A stretch of 64,000 nt of DNA from Thermoplasmata archaeon. Lineage in GTDB: Archaea; Thermoplasmatota; Thermoplasmata; Thermoplasmatales; Thermoplasmataceae. Positions 19,463-30,770 of this stretch are shown here, one piece after another (position 1 is the stretch's first letter; each line of letters begins with the position of its first letter). Position numbers and translations under genes: made by a program. The stretch spans positions 5,775 to 69,774 of the forward strand of contig JAJZZM010000012.1 of the NCBI GenBank assembly GCA_021797555.1, written 5' to 3'. The notes below the pieces were generated by a model. That model ran no database searches. It worked only from the letters and a program-made list of their open reading frames with translations, and was not told the DNA's origin.

Positions 19463-22122
19463 ATCCTTACATTTACTAAAATCTCCTTTATTAAGTTTTC
19501 ACTTATTTTTGTTTCCGAGATAGCGGAATACATTTTACTATTATTTATTTTTTCATGCAGTTTTAAATTTTTATTTAATTCATTAATTATACTTTTTAAT
19601 CCCTTAATCCCAATAATTATTATTTCGTTATTGTTTATAATTAAGGATGTTTTATTTATTTTGTGCAATCCCTGTATAAGCAGGTTTAATTCCCTTTCAT
19701 CCAGATCTGTATTATATACATTTATATCATTATATTCGGCATTATTGTTTATAATGTATTCAATTTTCTCCTTTAATAGTTTATCAAGTTCCTTTTTGAT
19801 TTCTATGTTATTCTTTAATAAATTATAGGAATAATCATATAGTTTACTTTCATCGACCTTCATGAATTCCTCTTCTTTTGATATAATATTATATAATGAC
19901 TGCGTATAATTTAAGGCAGCCAGACCTGCTGAAAATATTATTCTCTGTATTCCCTCCTGAAGCGTTTCGGCTTTTATTATTTTTATAAAACCTATATGTA
20001 TTGTGCTGTCCAGATGTGTACCGCCACAGCCCTCTGAATCAATATCCTCTACTGTAACAACCCTGATTCTATCTGATAGTGGAAATCCACCCTCAAATAG
20101 CCTGAAACCATAATTTTTTATTGCATCATTCCATTTTATGGATGCAACATCTATTTTTTTATTTTCCTGTATTGCTTTAAAACATAAGTCTTCAATGTTT
20201 TTTATATCGTTTAAGTTTATTTTATTATAATGTGTTATATCTAATCTCGATTCATTTATATCTTTTTTTACACCGCTCTGCCATACATGCTCGCCGAAAT
20301 ATTTTCTTAAAATACCAAGCAGTAAATGTGTTGCCGAATGATGCACCATTAACTGGTATCTTCTAGTATAATCAATAAAACCTTTTATTCTTGCATTTAC
20401 AGGTATATCGCTATCAAGGAAATGCACTATGGCGTTATTATACTTCTGAACGTTTGAAACATTTACCTTTTTGCCATTATAAATAAAATAGCCTAAATCA
20501 CATGGCTGGCCACCACCCTCCGGATAAAATGCAGTCTGGTTCACAATTATTTTTTTATCGCCTGAATATAAAACTATTGCAGTAAATTCTTTTATTTTCG
20601 TATTGTCATAATATAACGGCCTTGTATTTATATCAGGATAATCCTCTTCTTTTTTATTCTTTTTAATAATTTTTTCGTGCTTTGCTATTAATAATTCATT
20701 AAAGTTATCCGGCATTTTTAAGGTTTTTCCCGTTATATCATTATATATATCAGATATTAAATCCTCATTCAGTCCATCCGATTCGTACAATTTTATTATA
20801 TCATCCATTTTTAATTCATTGTTTTTTATATATTTTTTTACTTTATTATAAGCATTTTTATTTATTGTATCATATTTCTCCTTTTCTATTGATATTATAT
20901 TGTTTATAAAATTGATATCAAAATTTTTTATAATTTGATTAAGGGTTTTATATTGATATTCTAATAGATAATTTAAATCGTATTTGAATTTTATTTCATC
21001 AATAAATTTAAAGCACCTTCTTATTAATGTTCTTGCAAGGTAACCCACCTTCACATTTGATGGTATTACATAATCGGAAAACATTAGTAATAATGTTTTT
21101 GTATGATCCGCCAATGAATAAACATCCCTTATGCTTTTAAGGCTGTTAAAGAAATCATTGCTTATGCTATAGTTATTTTCATCCATGAATTCTTTTAATT
21201 TTCCCATCAATTTATCCTCACTGTAAGGGTCTATTAACGCAGCATATTCTGAAATTTTCTGCAGTAATTGATCATCTATTTTTTTTGCTTCAGAATTATT
21301 TAAAATAAAATTTATTGTATTATTAAATATTGATTCGTATATCGTTGGTGTTGCATTTGATAGCCATACCAGCCTTTCCAAGCCGTACCCGGTGTCAACA
21401 ATTTTTAATGGCATGCGTGAATATTTTGTATTTTCTATAACTATTGAACCATTATCATCTTCCTTTAAATCCATAAAAACTAATGTTGCCACTTCAAGGC
21501 CACGGACAAAAACTTCAACTGCGTTGCCTGCATTCCCACCTCCGAACCATGGTTTTTCCTTATATGTTATTAAATATGGGTTAATTTTTAATTTTTCCGT
21601 TAAAAATCTAAATGAATATTTTATTGTTTCATTTTTCCAGTAAATATATTTATTTTCATAATTGAATGAATCGTGGCATAGCATTTCAAATGATGTTGAA
21701 TGCCTTCCAGTTTTGCCCACAAGATCAAGGTCCAACATTCTTATGCTTGGCTGTGACATTACAATAGGATTTCCTGGTGGAGGTACCCTGCCTGAGGTAA
21801 CCTGTGGCTGGAAGTCATATATTGATGCATTTACTAACAGTACATCATTTCTCCATCTCGGGACAACAGGGTATGGTTCTAAAAATTTATGTTTTAATTC
21901 GTCATTTTTAAAAAAATTTATAAACTCATCCCTCATTTCATCTATTGTATATTTTTTATAAACTGGAGAATTACCAATAAATGAGTAACTCTCACATGCA
22001 GGGTCTCCACATGTATTTTTATTCTTATCCAATGTCCAGAAATATGATTTGCATATAATGCACTGCTTTCTTGTAAAATTTAAATCCTTAAAGAAATCTA
22101 TATCAAAAGCCGTATTTTCCAT
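19459..22122 (-). CDS. alaS: Alanyl-tRNA synthetase
   Basis: Archaeal AlaRS; HHSATHLL editing motif, EGCGGTHLDSTIHIGF. Confidence 0.96.
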   Translation of the reverse strand: MENTAFDIDFFKDLNFTRKQCIICKSYFWTLDKNKNTCGDPACESYSFIGNSPVYKKYTIDEMRDEFINFFKNDELKHKFLEPYPVVPRWRNDVLLVNASIYDFQPQVTSGRVPPPGNPIVMSQPSIRMLDLDLVGKTGRHSTSFEMLCHDSFNYENKYIYWKNETIKYSFRFLTEKLKINPYLITYKEKPWFGGGNAGNAVEVFVRGLEVATLVFMDLKEDDNGSIVIENTKYSRMPLKIVDTGYGLERLVWLSNATPTIYESIFNNTINFILNNSEAKKIDDQLLQKISEYAALIDPYSEDKLMGKLKEFMDENNYSISNDFFNSLKSIRDVYSLADHTKTLLLMFSDYVIPSNVKVGYLARTLIRRCFKFIDEIKFKYDLNYLLEYQYKTLNQIIKNFDINFINNIISIEKEKYDTINKNAYNKVKKYIKNNELKMDDIIKLYESDGLNEDLISDIYNDITGKTLKMPDNFNELLIAKHEKIIKKNKKEEDYPDINTRPLYYDNTKIKEFTAIVLYSGDKKIIVNQTAFYPEGGGQPCDLGYFIYNGKKVNVSNVQKYNNAIVHFLDSDIPVNARIKGFIDYTRRYQLMVHHSATHLLLGILRKYFGEHVWQSGVKKDINESRLDITHYNKINLNDIKNIEDLCFKAIQENKKIDVASIKWNDAIKNYGFRLFEGGFPLSDRIRVVTVEDIDSEGCGGTHLDSTIHIGFIKIIKAETLQEGIQRIIFSAGLAALNYTQSLYNIISKEEEFMKVDESKLYDYSYNLLKNNIEIKKELDKLLKEKIEYIINNNAEYNDINVYNTDLDERELNLLIQGLHKINKTSLIINNNEIIIIGIKGLKSIINELNKNLKLHEKINNSKMYSAISETKISENLIKEILVNVRI

Positions 22123-22218
22123 TATTAACTATAATACTTTTGAATAAATATAATTATCTTTTTTTATCAATTATAAATATGAAATGTTATAACATATATT
22201 AAATAATATTTATATTTA

Positions 22219-22752
22219 TTGCATATATGTCTATTCATGGAAGAAATGAAGAGGCCATCATGGGACCAGTATTTCATGAGGATGGCATATCTTGCTGCAT
22301 CACGATCTAACTGTACAAGAAGAAAAGTTGGTGCGGTAATAGTACGTGATAACAACGTTCTTGCCACAGGATACAATGGACCTCCTGCACATACGGTAAA
22401 CTGTGATATAACAGGATGTATCAGAGATGAAATGCATGTAATGTCTGGGGAAAGACAGGAGTTATGCCGTGGCCTGCATGCAGAACAGAATGCGATTATA
22501 CAGGCTGCAGTGAATGGATCGGGTATTAAAGGATCAAAGATATATATTACAACACACCCGTGCTCTATATGCTCAAAAATGATAATGAACGCTCAGATCA
22601 CAGAGATAATATTTGCCGAGGGATATCCTGATGACCTGGCAAAATTAATGCTTCTTGAAAGCAATGTGGAAATAAGAAGGTTCACATTACCAGATATTGA
22701 AGTAAAATCTATGATAGGGGAATTTTATCTGCACAAAACAGGAGAAGATTAA
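22219..22752 (+). CDS. dCMP deaminase-like cytidine/deoxycytidylate deaminase
   Basis: GLHAEQNAI and HPCSICSKM zinc motifs; CTRRKVGAVIV. Confidence 0.9.
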   Translation: MHICLFMEEMKRPSWDQYFMRMAYLAASRSNCTRRKVGAVIVRDNNVLATGYNGPPAHTVNCDITGCIRDEMHVMSGERQELCRGLHAEQNAIIQAAVNGSGIKGSKIYITTHPCSICSKMIMNAQITEIIFAEGYPDDLAKLMLLESNVEIRRFTLPDIEVKSMIGEFYLHKTGED

Positions 22753-22825
22753 TCTATTTTTTTATTTATAAAAATATATTTTTATACTTATAATATAAAT
22801 CTTTAAATAGTACTATATAATACAT

Positions 22826-22850
22826 AGTTAACAACTAATGGTTGTTAACT
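22826..22850. promoter_or_regulatory. Perfect 10-bp inverted repeat between TATA element and hsp20 start codon
   Basis: AGTTAACAAC-taatg-GTTGTTAACT; TATA-like TTTAAATAG/ACTATATAATA just upstream. Confidence 0.7.
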
Positions 22851-22862
22851 GAGGTGAGAATA

Positions 22863-23405
22863 ATGACAACAAGAAGAGATGATGATTGGGATGATATATT
22901 TGACGATTTGTATAATGAGTTTGGCTTTGATATGAAAAAAGTCAACAGTGAAATAGCAAAATTCTGGGAATCTATAATGAAAGGAGAAAACGAGGATAAA
23001 ATACTTGGACCATACGTATATGGATTCAGCTATAAAGTAGGCCCTGATGGCAAACCCGTGTTCCAGGAATTTGGAAATGTACCTAAGGGCAGGTCCAGAT
23101 TAGGGTCAAGCACCATGGAAGGAAACTACAGGGAACCATTAACGGACATAAACGAGGATAATAATAACATATATGTTACATATGAATTGCCAGGAATTGA
23201 CAAAAATAACATAAAATTAACCGTAAATGAAAATAATATAGAATTAAAGGTAGATAAGGAACCAAGAAAATATTATAAAAACATTGAGTTAAATGTTCCT
23301 GTAGACCCTGATAGCACAGTAGCAAAGTTCACAAACGGAATACTGGATATAACATTGAAAAAAATAAATAATAAAAATAATGGTAAAACAGTAAGAATAG
23401 ATTAA
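22863..23405 (+). CDS. hsp20: Hsp20/alpha-crystallin small heat shock protein
   Basis: Alpha-crystallin domain (VTYELPGIDKNNIKLTVNENNIELKV...NGILDITLKK); ATG 22863 after SD GAGGTGAG. Confidence 0.9.
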   Translation: MTTRRDDDWDDIFDDLYNEFGFDMKKVNSEIAKFWESIMKGENEDKILGPYVYGFSYKVGPDGKPVFQEFGNVPKGRSRLGSSTMEGNYREPLTDINEDNNNIYVTYELPGIDKNNIKLTVNENNIELKVDKEPRKYYKNIELNVPVDPDSTVAKFTNGILDITLKKINNKNNGKTVRID

Positions 23406-23455
23406 ATTTTTATTTTTAAATATTTTAATTTTAAAATTACAATTATGGTGGTTTC

Positions 23456-24037
23456 ATGGACGATGAACTGTGGGAAATATTAATGGCACTGGAAAACAGC
23501 ACAAGGAGGGAAATGCTAAAAACACTTGCAAATGATAATTCATATGCCCTTGAATTGAGTAAATTAATAGGTGTATCACAGCAGGCAATAAATAAACAGC
23601 TTGATTTGCTGGAGAAACTTGGTTTAATCTCATCAGCAGGCATAAAAATCTCAACAATAGGCCCCCCAAGGAAGGTATATAAATCAAGTGGATTTTCAAC
23701 AATAATTATAGATTATTCAAAAAATTTTATGAGCATAAAAAAAATGGATATAAAATATGATGACAACATTATTTCAGGGAATAACAGTGAATTACTGGAT
23801 AAACTGGAAGACATAAATAAAAACATAGATAATATTGATAAAAAAAGGAATGAGTTAATAAAAACAAAGGATCAAATTATAGGGAAGTTAAGGGAGAATT
23901 TAGATAAATACGATGAGTTTTACAGAAAAATAATAAACGGTTACATAGAAACGCTGGATATAAAAGCTGTAGCGGATAATACCGGCCTGCCAGAAGAAAT
24001 AATAGAACACATAATATCTGCATTTGTTTCCAATTAG
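23456..24037 (+). CDS. ArsR-family HTH transcriptional regulator
   Basis: ENSTRREMLKTLANDNSYALELSKLIGVSQQAINKQLDLLEKLGLIS winged helix. Confidence 0.85.
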   Translation: MDDELWEILMALENSTRREMLKTLANDNSYALELSKLIGVSQQAINKQLDLLEKLGLISSAGIKISTIGPPRKVYKSSGFSTIIIDYSKNFMSIKKMDIKYDDNIISGNNSELLDKLEDINKNIDNIDKKRNELIKTKDQIIGKLRENLDKYDEFYRKIINGYIETLDIKAVADNTGLPEEIIEHIISAFVSN

Positions 24038-24066
24038 TATTAAATATTTTATTGTTATAATAGTTC

Positions 24067-24483
24067 ATGAAGGTATCGTTTAAATTTGATAATAAAATAG
24101 GTTTTGTTTCGGATGATGAAAAATATGAAGTAAAAATAAAAAATTCCGTTGTGAACAATGATGAATACCATTCACCAACAGAATTATTATTAATTGCAAT
24201 GGGAGGATGCACCAGTGATGATGTTTTAAATATTTTAATAAAAATGAAAAAAAATGTAAAATCTTACAGGTGCGAGGTAGAGGGTGAAAAGAGGGAGGAG
24301 CATCCAAGATTCTTGGAATATGCAAAAATACATTATATTTTTGAGGGTGACATGTCGCCTGAGGATATAAAAAAGGCAGTCGAATTATCATTAAATAAAT
24401 ACTGCTCCGTATCATTAACCGTAAAAAATGCAGGAATACCGGTTTCGTATGATTATACATTAAATGGGAAAATTTATAATTAA
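24067..24483 (+). CDS. OsmC family protein
   Basis: SPTELLLIAMGGCTSDDV... and KYCSVSLTV motifs. Confidence 0.88.
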   Translation: MKVSFKFDNKIGFVSDDEKYEVKIKNSVVNNDEYHSPTELLLIAMGGCTSDDVLNILIKMKKNVKSYRCEVEGEKREEHPRFLEYAKIHYIFEGDMSPEDIKKAVELSLNKYCSVSLTVKNAGIPVSYDYTLNGKIYN

Positions 24484-25502
24484 TTTTTTAATCCATTTCC
24501 TGTTAATATTAATAATGATTTACCGGTGAAATTGAATTTACTGTATGCTGCAAATACAGTTGCCGAGCTATATTCTGTATATATACCTTTCAATGCCAGT
24601 TCTTCCCTCGATCTTATTATTTCATCTTCTGAAACTGATATGCATCTTCCATTTTCTCTTATAATTTTTAACATTTTTGTCATTAATATAGGTCTCTTTG
24701 ATACAAGGGCATCTGCTATTGATGTTAAATTATTATCGGGATTATAATTGTAATTATTTATTTGAGAACATAATGGTGATATATTTTCGGGCTGCACGGC
24801 AACAATTTCCGGTATTTTATCTATTTCATTATTATCATATAAATGTTTTAATCCAGAATATAAACCTGACATTAATGTGCCCGCAGAAACAGGTATAAAA
24901 ATATGGTCCGGCATTTTATTAAATTGTTTAAAAATTTCATAGGATAATGTCCTTATGCCATCCCGGAACTCGGGATTTAAAATGTGTGATGCATAAAAAC
25001 CATTATAATGCTCTGCGGCTTTCTGAACATCATCCCTTGACCCTTTAATTCTGATTATATTGGCACCATATGCCTTTATCTGCCTTAGTTTCGATTCGTT
25101 TGCATTTTCCGGTGTGAATATATTTACAGAAAAACCAGCTTTTTTACCATAAGCTGCTATTGAGGCACCTGCATTTCCAGAGGAATCTTCATTTACAGAT
25201 TTTGTTTTGTTGTCTGAGCATAAATATGATATTAGATTTTTTGACCCTCTATCCTTGTATGAGAATGTGGGTGAAAAATAATCTAATTTAAAATATAAAT
25301 TATTATTTTCTTTTACCACAGGTGTTTCAACTTCCCCTAATGAAATGAAATTTGTTATATAATCAAAATTTTTTATTATATTATCATTATATTTTTTATC
25401 GTATAAAATTTCAAAGGGTTCGTTGCATATATTACAGTATAACTCATCATTTTTCCTTTCATGCCCGTTAAAACATAAATATTTCATAAATTGTAAATAC
25501 AT
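24480..25502 (-). CDS. Threonine synthase-like PLP enzyme
   Basis: SYKDRGSKN PLP lysine motif, EDSSGNAGASIAAYG. Confidence 0.88.
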   Translation of the reverse strand: MYLQFMKYLCFNGHERKNDELYCNICNEPFEILYDKKYNDNIIKNFDYITNFISLGEVETPVVKENNNLYFKLDYFSPTFSYKDRGSKNLISYLCSDNKTKSVNEDSSGNAGASIAAYGKKAGFSVNIFTPENANESKLRQIKAYGANIIRIKGSRDDVQKAAEHYNGFYASHILNPEFRDGIRTLSYEIFKQFNKMPDHIFIPVSAGTLMSGLYSGLKHLYDNNEIDKIPEIVAVQPENISPLCSQINNYNYNPDNNLTSIADALVSKRPILMTKMLKIIRENGRCISVSEDEIIRSREELALKGIYTEYSSATVFAAYSKFNFTGKSLLILTGNGLKN

Positions 25503-25552
25503 TGTAAAATAAAAATTTAATTAAAAATTAACCTTATAAAAATATTTAAAAA

Positions 25553-27760
25553 TTAAAGGGAAGAATAATATGCTTCATCGTATGGTTCTGGCTTTAATCC
25601 TTTCCTCTCCCTTATTTTTGCAACTATTCCGGCCTGCAATTCATATGGTACCCTCTGGTAACCAGAGTTTTCTGAACTCCATATGGCCTTTCCACCAGTT
25701 GCACTTCTTATTGCAGATGCAAACCCTATCATGCCTGATACAGGCACAGTTGCTATTACAGTTATTTCTTCGCCATTCTGCTGCATATCCTCAACGACAC
25801 CACGCCTCTGCTGCAATTCACTTGTAACGGGGCCCATTAATTCCTGTGGTACACTGATATATACTTTCTGCATCGGTTCTAATAATACCCTGCCAGCCTG
25901 GCACATTGCACCGTATATTGAATTTCTGCCTGCCGGTATAACCTGCGCTGGACCCCTGTGAATACTATCTTCATGCAGTTTTGCATCCATTAAACTTACC
26001 TTTAAACCATAAACTCTTTCATTTGCCAATGGCCCCTTATCTAATGATTCATTGAATGATTCTATTAATAATTCCATTGTTTCGTCCAAATACTGTATAC
26101 CTTTTGTCATATCAAGCATGATGTTCGTACCATGTATTGATACAAGACCACGTGCCTCATCATGGCTTAAACCAGCCTCTTCAAGTGTTGCCATAACAGC
26201 TTTTTTATCCTTTATTTTTGAACCGTCAGGAACTTTTCCATCCAGTATCGCCTGAACAACTCCTTCAGGCAACCTTTCTACCTTGAAATAGAATCTGTTA
26301 TGTTTATTAGGTGATTTACCTTCAAATGGGCCACCTGTTTTATCAACAGTTTCCCTGTAAACTACTAATGGTGCTGAGGTAATAACGTCTACGTGATAAT
26401 CATTTTTAATTCTGTATAATGTTATTTCTAAATGCAATTCTCCCATTCCAGATATTAAATGCTCTCCTGTTTCCTGATTTATATCAACCTGTATTGATGG
26501 ATCTGCCTTTGAAACAGACCTTAATACATCTATTAATTTTGGCAAATCAGATGTATGCTTTGCTTCTATAGCCAGTGTAACCACTGGTTCTGAATAATGT
26601 GACATTGGCTCAAAATCTTCCATATCGGGTAATGATGATATAGTTGAACCAGCTATTGCACCTTTTAATCCAACAACTGCAGCTATATTTCCTGCTGCTA
26701 TGTCATCTATTGATATTCTATCCGGACCAACCATCATAGATAATAACTGTACTTTAGATTTCCCTGCTCCGGTTACATATAATTCTGTACCCTTGCGTAT
26801 CATGCCCGAAAACAATCTTCCAACTGCAATTTCACCTGCATGCGGGTCAATTAATATTTTTGTGATCATCATACTTACAGGGCCATTATCATCACATTTT
26901 AACATGGCTTTTCCTATTTCGGAATTTAAATCACCATGCCATATCTGTGGTATTCTATATTCCTGTGCAACTGCCGGATTAGGTAGGTTCTTTATAACCA
27001 TATCAAGCACTACTTTATGCAATGGCGCTTTTTTTGCTAATTCTTTCTGCTTGCCGGAGCTTACAAGGTCTGTAATGTCCCTGAATGTAACCTTGAAAAT
27101 ATTCATTGCAGGAACTGACAATGCCCAGTTGTTATATGCTGATCCAAATGCTACGGTTCCATTCTGTACATTGACCAACCATGATTTCCTAAATTCTTCA
27201 GGCGCATATTTTACTATTAACCTGTTTACATCGGAAATTACCTTAACAAAACGCTTCTGCATTTCTTCTCCATTTAATTTTAATTCATTAATTAATCTGT
27301 CAACTTTATTTATAAATAATACTGGTTTAACCTTTTCCCTTAGGGCTTGCCTTACCACAGTTTCGGTCTGTGGCATAACTCCTTCCACAGAGTCAACAAC
27401 AATTACTGTACCATCAACTGCCCTCATTGCCCTTGTGACATCCCCGCCAAAATCGACATGCCCCGGAGTATCTATTAAGTTAATTAAATATTCTTTACCT
27501 TCAACCTCATGAACCATTGAGGCATTTGCGGCATTTATTGTAATTCCCCTTGCCTGCTCCTGTTCATCATAATCCAGTAATAATTGTTTTCCTGCCAATT
27601 CTTCACTCATCATTCCAGCACCGGCAATCAGATTATCACTCAGGGTAGTTTTACCATGATCTATATGGGCTGCTATATCTATATTCCTGATCAATTCAGG
27701 ATGTTCAACTAATTTCATTGCCTTTGCAACATTATCTTCTTTTCTTCCCATCAATAACAC
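25553..27760 (-). CDS. fusA: Elongation factor 2
   Basis: IAAHIDHGKTTLSD, DTPGHVDFGGDV, full-length EF-2. Confidence 0.98.
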   Translation of the reverse strand: MLLMGRKEDNVAKAMKLVEHPELIRNIDIAAHIDHGKTTLSDNLIAGAGMMSEELAGKQLLLDYDEQEQARGITINAANASMVHEVEGKEYLINLIDTPGHVDFGGDVTRAMRAVDGTVIVVDSVEGVMPQTETVVRQALREKVKPVLFINKVDRLINELKLNGEEMQKRFVKVISDVNRLIVKYAPEEFRKSWLVNVQNGTVAFGSAYNNWALSVPAMNIFKVTFRDITDLVSSGKQKELAKKAPLHKVVLDMVIKNLPNPAVAQEYRIPQIWHGDLNSEIGKAMLKCDDNGPVSMMITKILIDPHAGEIAVGRLFSGMIRKGTELYVTGAGKSKVQLLSMMVGPDRISIDDIAAGNIAAVVGLKGAIAGSTISSLPDMEDFEPMSHYSEPVVTLAIEAKHTSDLPKLIDVLRSVSKADPSIQVDINQETGEHLISGMGELHLEITLYRIKNDYHVDVITSAPLVVYRETVDKTGGPFEGKSPNKHNRFYFKVERLPEGVVQAILDGKVPDGSKIKDKKAVMATLEEAGLSHDEARGLVSIHGTNIMLDMTKGIQYLDETMELLIESFNESLDKGPLANERVYGLKVSLMDAKLHEDSIHRGPAQVIPAGRNSIYGAMCQAGRVLLEPMQKVYISVPQELMGPVTSELQQRRGVVEDMQQNGEEITVIATVPVSGMIGFASAIRSATGGKAIWSSENSGYQRVPYELQAGIVAKIRERKGLKPEPYDEAYYSSL

Positions 27761-27838
27761 CGTTTAAATTTTATAAATTCTATATTAAAAATCATTATTT
27801 AATTATTATCAAAATTTATTAAAAAAGTAAAAATAATT

Positions 27839-28159
27839 TTAACTCTTTATCTGTATCTCTATTCTTACACCATCAGGTATGGATATCCTCATCAATTGCC
27901 TTAAAGTCCTTTCGTCTGCATCCACATCTATTAATCTTTTATGAACTCTCATTTCCCAGCGATCCCATGTAGGTGATCCTTCACCATCCGGGCTCTTTCT
28001 TACCGGTACCTTCAATCTTTTTGTTGGTAATGGTACCGGACCGTGTACTTCAACTCCGGTTCTTTTTGCAATTGACTTTATTTCTTCACAGACTACATCC
28101 ACTATTTTGTTTTCAGTGCCACTCAATGAAATCCTTGCCCTATATGCCATTAATATCAC
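27839..28159 (-). CDS. rps10: Ribosomal protein S10
   Basis: [14 protein letters not shown]...[22 protein letters not shown]. Confidence 0.96.
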   Translation of the reverse strand: MILMAYRARISLSGTENKIVDVVCEEIKSIAKRTGVEVHGPVPLPTKRLKVPVRKSPDGEGSPTWDRWEMRVHKRLIDVDADERTLRQLMRISIPDGVRIEIQIKS

Positions 28160-29445
28160 GCTACTGTTGCTTTTTCAAGGTCTATGCACTGACCTGCCGC
28201 AACTGTCATTCCCATATCTCTTATTGCAAATCTTCCAAGCTGCGGGAATTCTGATACCTTTTCCACAACCAATGGTTTGTCTGGAACTACCTTTACAACT
28301 GCTATATCACCGGCCTTGATGAAATCTGGCTTGTCCTTTAATGTTGTTCCATCCTTTGGGTTTATTGTTCTTATTATCTCATCTATTCTGCATGCAACCT
28401 GTGCTGTATGTACATGGAATACGGGTTTATATCCTGCTGCAATTACACTTGGATGCTGTAATACTACAATCTGTGCGGTAAATGATTTTACTACTGTTGG
28501 CGGGTTGCTTACATTGCCGCACACATCGCCTCTCTTTAAGTCGTTCTTTGCTATTCCCCTTACATTGAAACCTACATTATCTCCAGGTTCAGCTCTTGGC
28601 ATTGTTGTGTGATGCTCCTCTATTGATTTAACTTCTCCTGTTTTGTTTGCCGGTAAAAATATTACCTTATCATTTACCTTTAATACGCCTGTTTCTACTC
28701 TACCTACAGGAACTGTACCTATACCTGTAATTGAATAGACATCTTCTACTGGCAATCTTAACGGTTTGTCTGTTGGTTTTGCTGGTACCTTTAAATTATT
28801 TAATGCATCCATAATTGTAGGTCCTTTCCACCATGGTAAATTCTGGCTTGCTTTCATTATGTTATCGCCTTTATAACCGCTCATGGGTATTATGGGCACA
28901 TCCCTGAAACCTATAGGTGTCAGTAGTTTTGTTACCTGTTCCTTAACTTCATTAAATCTTTTTTCACTGTAAGCCGGCTGTGTTGAATCCATTTTGTTTA
29001 CTGCTACAATTATTTGTGGAACGCCAAGTGTCCTTGCCAGGAAAGCGTGTTCCCTTGTCTGTGCCATTACTCCCTCTCCTTCTCTTGCAGATACAACTAA
29101 AACTGCTGCATCTGCCTGGCTTGTCCCTGTTATCATGTTCTTTACGAAATCCCTGTGTCCCGGAGCATCTATTATTGTAAAATAATATTTGTCTGTTTCA
29201 AATTTCCTATGTGTTAGATCTATTGTAACTCCTCTTTCTCTCTCTTCCTTAAAACGATCCATGACCCATGCAAATTCGAATGTTGCCTTTCCTTTCTCTT
29301 CTGATTCCTTCTTATATTCATCTATAATATGCTGTGGAATTTCTCCATGCTCATATAGCAACCTACCCACGAATGTGGATTTTCCATGATCGACATGCCC
29401 TATTATTACTAAATTCATATGTGGTAACTCTGCCATTTCTTTCAC
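28156..29445 (-). CDS. tuf: Elongation factor 1-alpha
   Basis: [39 protein letters not shown]. Confidence 0.98.
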   Translation of the reverse strand: MKEMAELPHMNLVIIGHVDHGKSTFVGRLLYEHGEIPQHIIDEYKKESEEKGKATFEFAWVMDRFKEERERGVTIDLTHRKFETDKYYFTIIDAPGHRDFVKNMITGTSQADAAVLVVSAREGEGVMAQTREHAFLARTLGVPQIIVAVNKMDSTQPAYSEKRFNEVKEQVTKLLTPIGFRDVPIIPMSGYKGDNIMKASQNLPWWKGPTIMDALNNLKVPAKPTDKPLRLPVEDVYSITGIGTVPVGRVETGVLKVNDKVIFLPANKTGEVKSIEEHHTTMPRAEPGDNVGFNVRGIAKNDLKRGDVCGNVSNPPTVVKSFTAQIVVLQHPSVIAAGYKPVFHVHTAQVACRIDEIIRTINPKDGTTLKDKPDFIKAGDIAVVKVVPDKPLVVEKVSEFPQLGRFAIRDMGMTVAAGQCIDLEKATVA

Positions 29446-29555
29446 CTTTAATAAGGATAAATCCTTTACTTACCATATAATACTTTAATATTTAAATATC
29501 TTTCTTTCTTTAATAGATATAAATAAATTTATTAGGAATTTATATATTTATCATT

Positions 29556-30312
29556 ATGCTAAATCATGTATATATAATGCCGCATGGCGATGAAATTATA
29601 GATGTGCCAAATGAAGAAAGTATTAAAATGAGTAATACTATAAAAGATGTAACAGAAAATGATGGCCCAATAAAAATAATAATATCACCACATGGCTTAA
29701 GATTGAGTGATAAAATAGGAATATATATGAGCTATATTTTAGGGGCTATTATAAAACAATAAGTAATGTTATAAGAAATAATTACAAAAACGAAATTGAT
29801 TTATCAAATAATATATACAAAAAAACAAATAAAATTTCTGAGGGGATAAATTATATTACTTCGGGAGGAAACCCATATTTATTCCTGGATTTTGGAACTC
29901 TGGTGCCATTAAAATTTTTGGTAAAAGCAACATAGTGGTTATAGGTCAATAAAGATTCGACAATAAAGGAATTTTAATAAATTTCGGGTCTGATATTTAT
30001 AATATAATAAATAGTTATAATAAAAAAATATCACTGATAATAAGTACTGACCAGGCGAATACACATAGCAAAACCGGACCATATGGATATTCGCCTATGG
30101 CAAAAAAATACGATGAAATAGTAAGGAACTGAATTATAAATAATGATAATTCAATAGTAAACATTGATAATAATTTTATAAATGATGCAAAACCTGATAG
30201 TTACTGGAATATGCTGATTTTATATGGATTTATTAAAGCATCAGGAATTGGGTTAACATTTGATTATTATTATGTACAGGAATACTTTGGAATGCTTTGT
30301 GCCCATTATTGA
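29556..30312 (+). pseudogene. LigB-like class III extradiol dioxygenase family pseudogene
   Basis: Frames concatenated: GDEIIDVPNEES..IIISPHGLRLSDKIG / LFLDFGTLVPLKFL / LIISTDQANTHSKTGPYGYSPMAKKYDEIV / YYVQEYFGMLCAHY, separated by stops and frameshifts. Confidence 0.75.
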
Positions 30313-30473
30313 TATAAATATAGCGCCTTATAATAACCTATAATTTATAAATTTCACCTATAAGTAAAATAAATGACCGACTACAAGTATAGCGCATAAT
30401 GCACTAAAACATAATTTTGGCACCATTGTGCATATTAAGGATAAAAATATATACCTATTTAAAATAAGGAAAT

Positions 30474-30770
30474 ATGGACTCTAAATTTAATATTATATCA
30501 AAGGAAAAGGATTCAATTAAATTAGAAATGCTAAATTATGATAATACATTATTAAGACCGTTAGCAGAAGAAATTTTAAAGGATGACAAGGTAGAAACCG
30601 TACATTATTATATAAAACATCCAGATATCGATAACCCACAGATATATGTAAAGGTAAACAGCGGCAAGCCACAGGCAGCAATAAAGAGAACAATAAGAAG
30701 GCTTAATAAATTATATGAAACCATGTATTCAGAACTTGAAAAAGAGAAGCAGAATAAAATTGAAAAATGA
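30474..30770 (+). CDS. rpoL: DNA-directed RNA polymerase subunit L
   Basis: NTLLRPLAEEILKDDKVETVHYYIKHPD...IYVKVNSGKPQAAIKRTIRRL. Confidence 0.88.
   Translation: MDSKFNIISKEKDSIKLEMLNYDNTLLRPLAEEILKDDKVETVHYYIKHPDIDNPQIYVKVNSGKPQAAIKRTIRRLNKLYETMYSELEKEKQNKIEK

Noticed and set aside
26700-27512. 270-aa plus-strand ORF antisense to EF-2
   Set aside because: Shadow ORF of a highly conserved gene.
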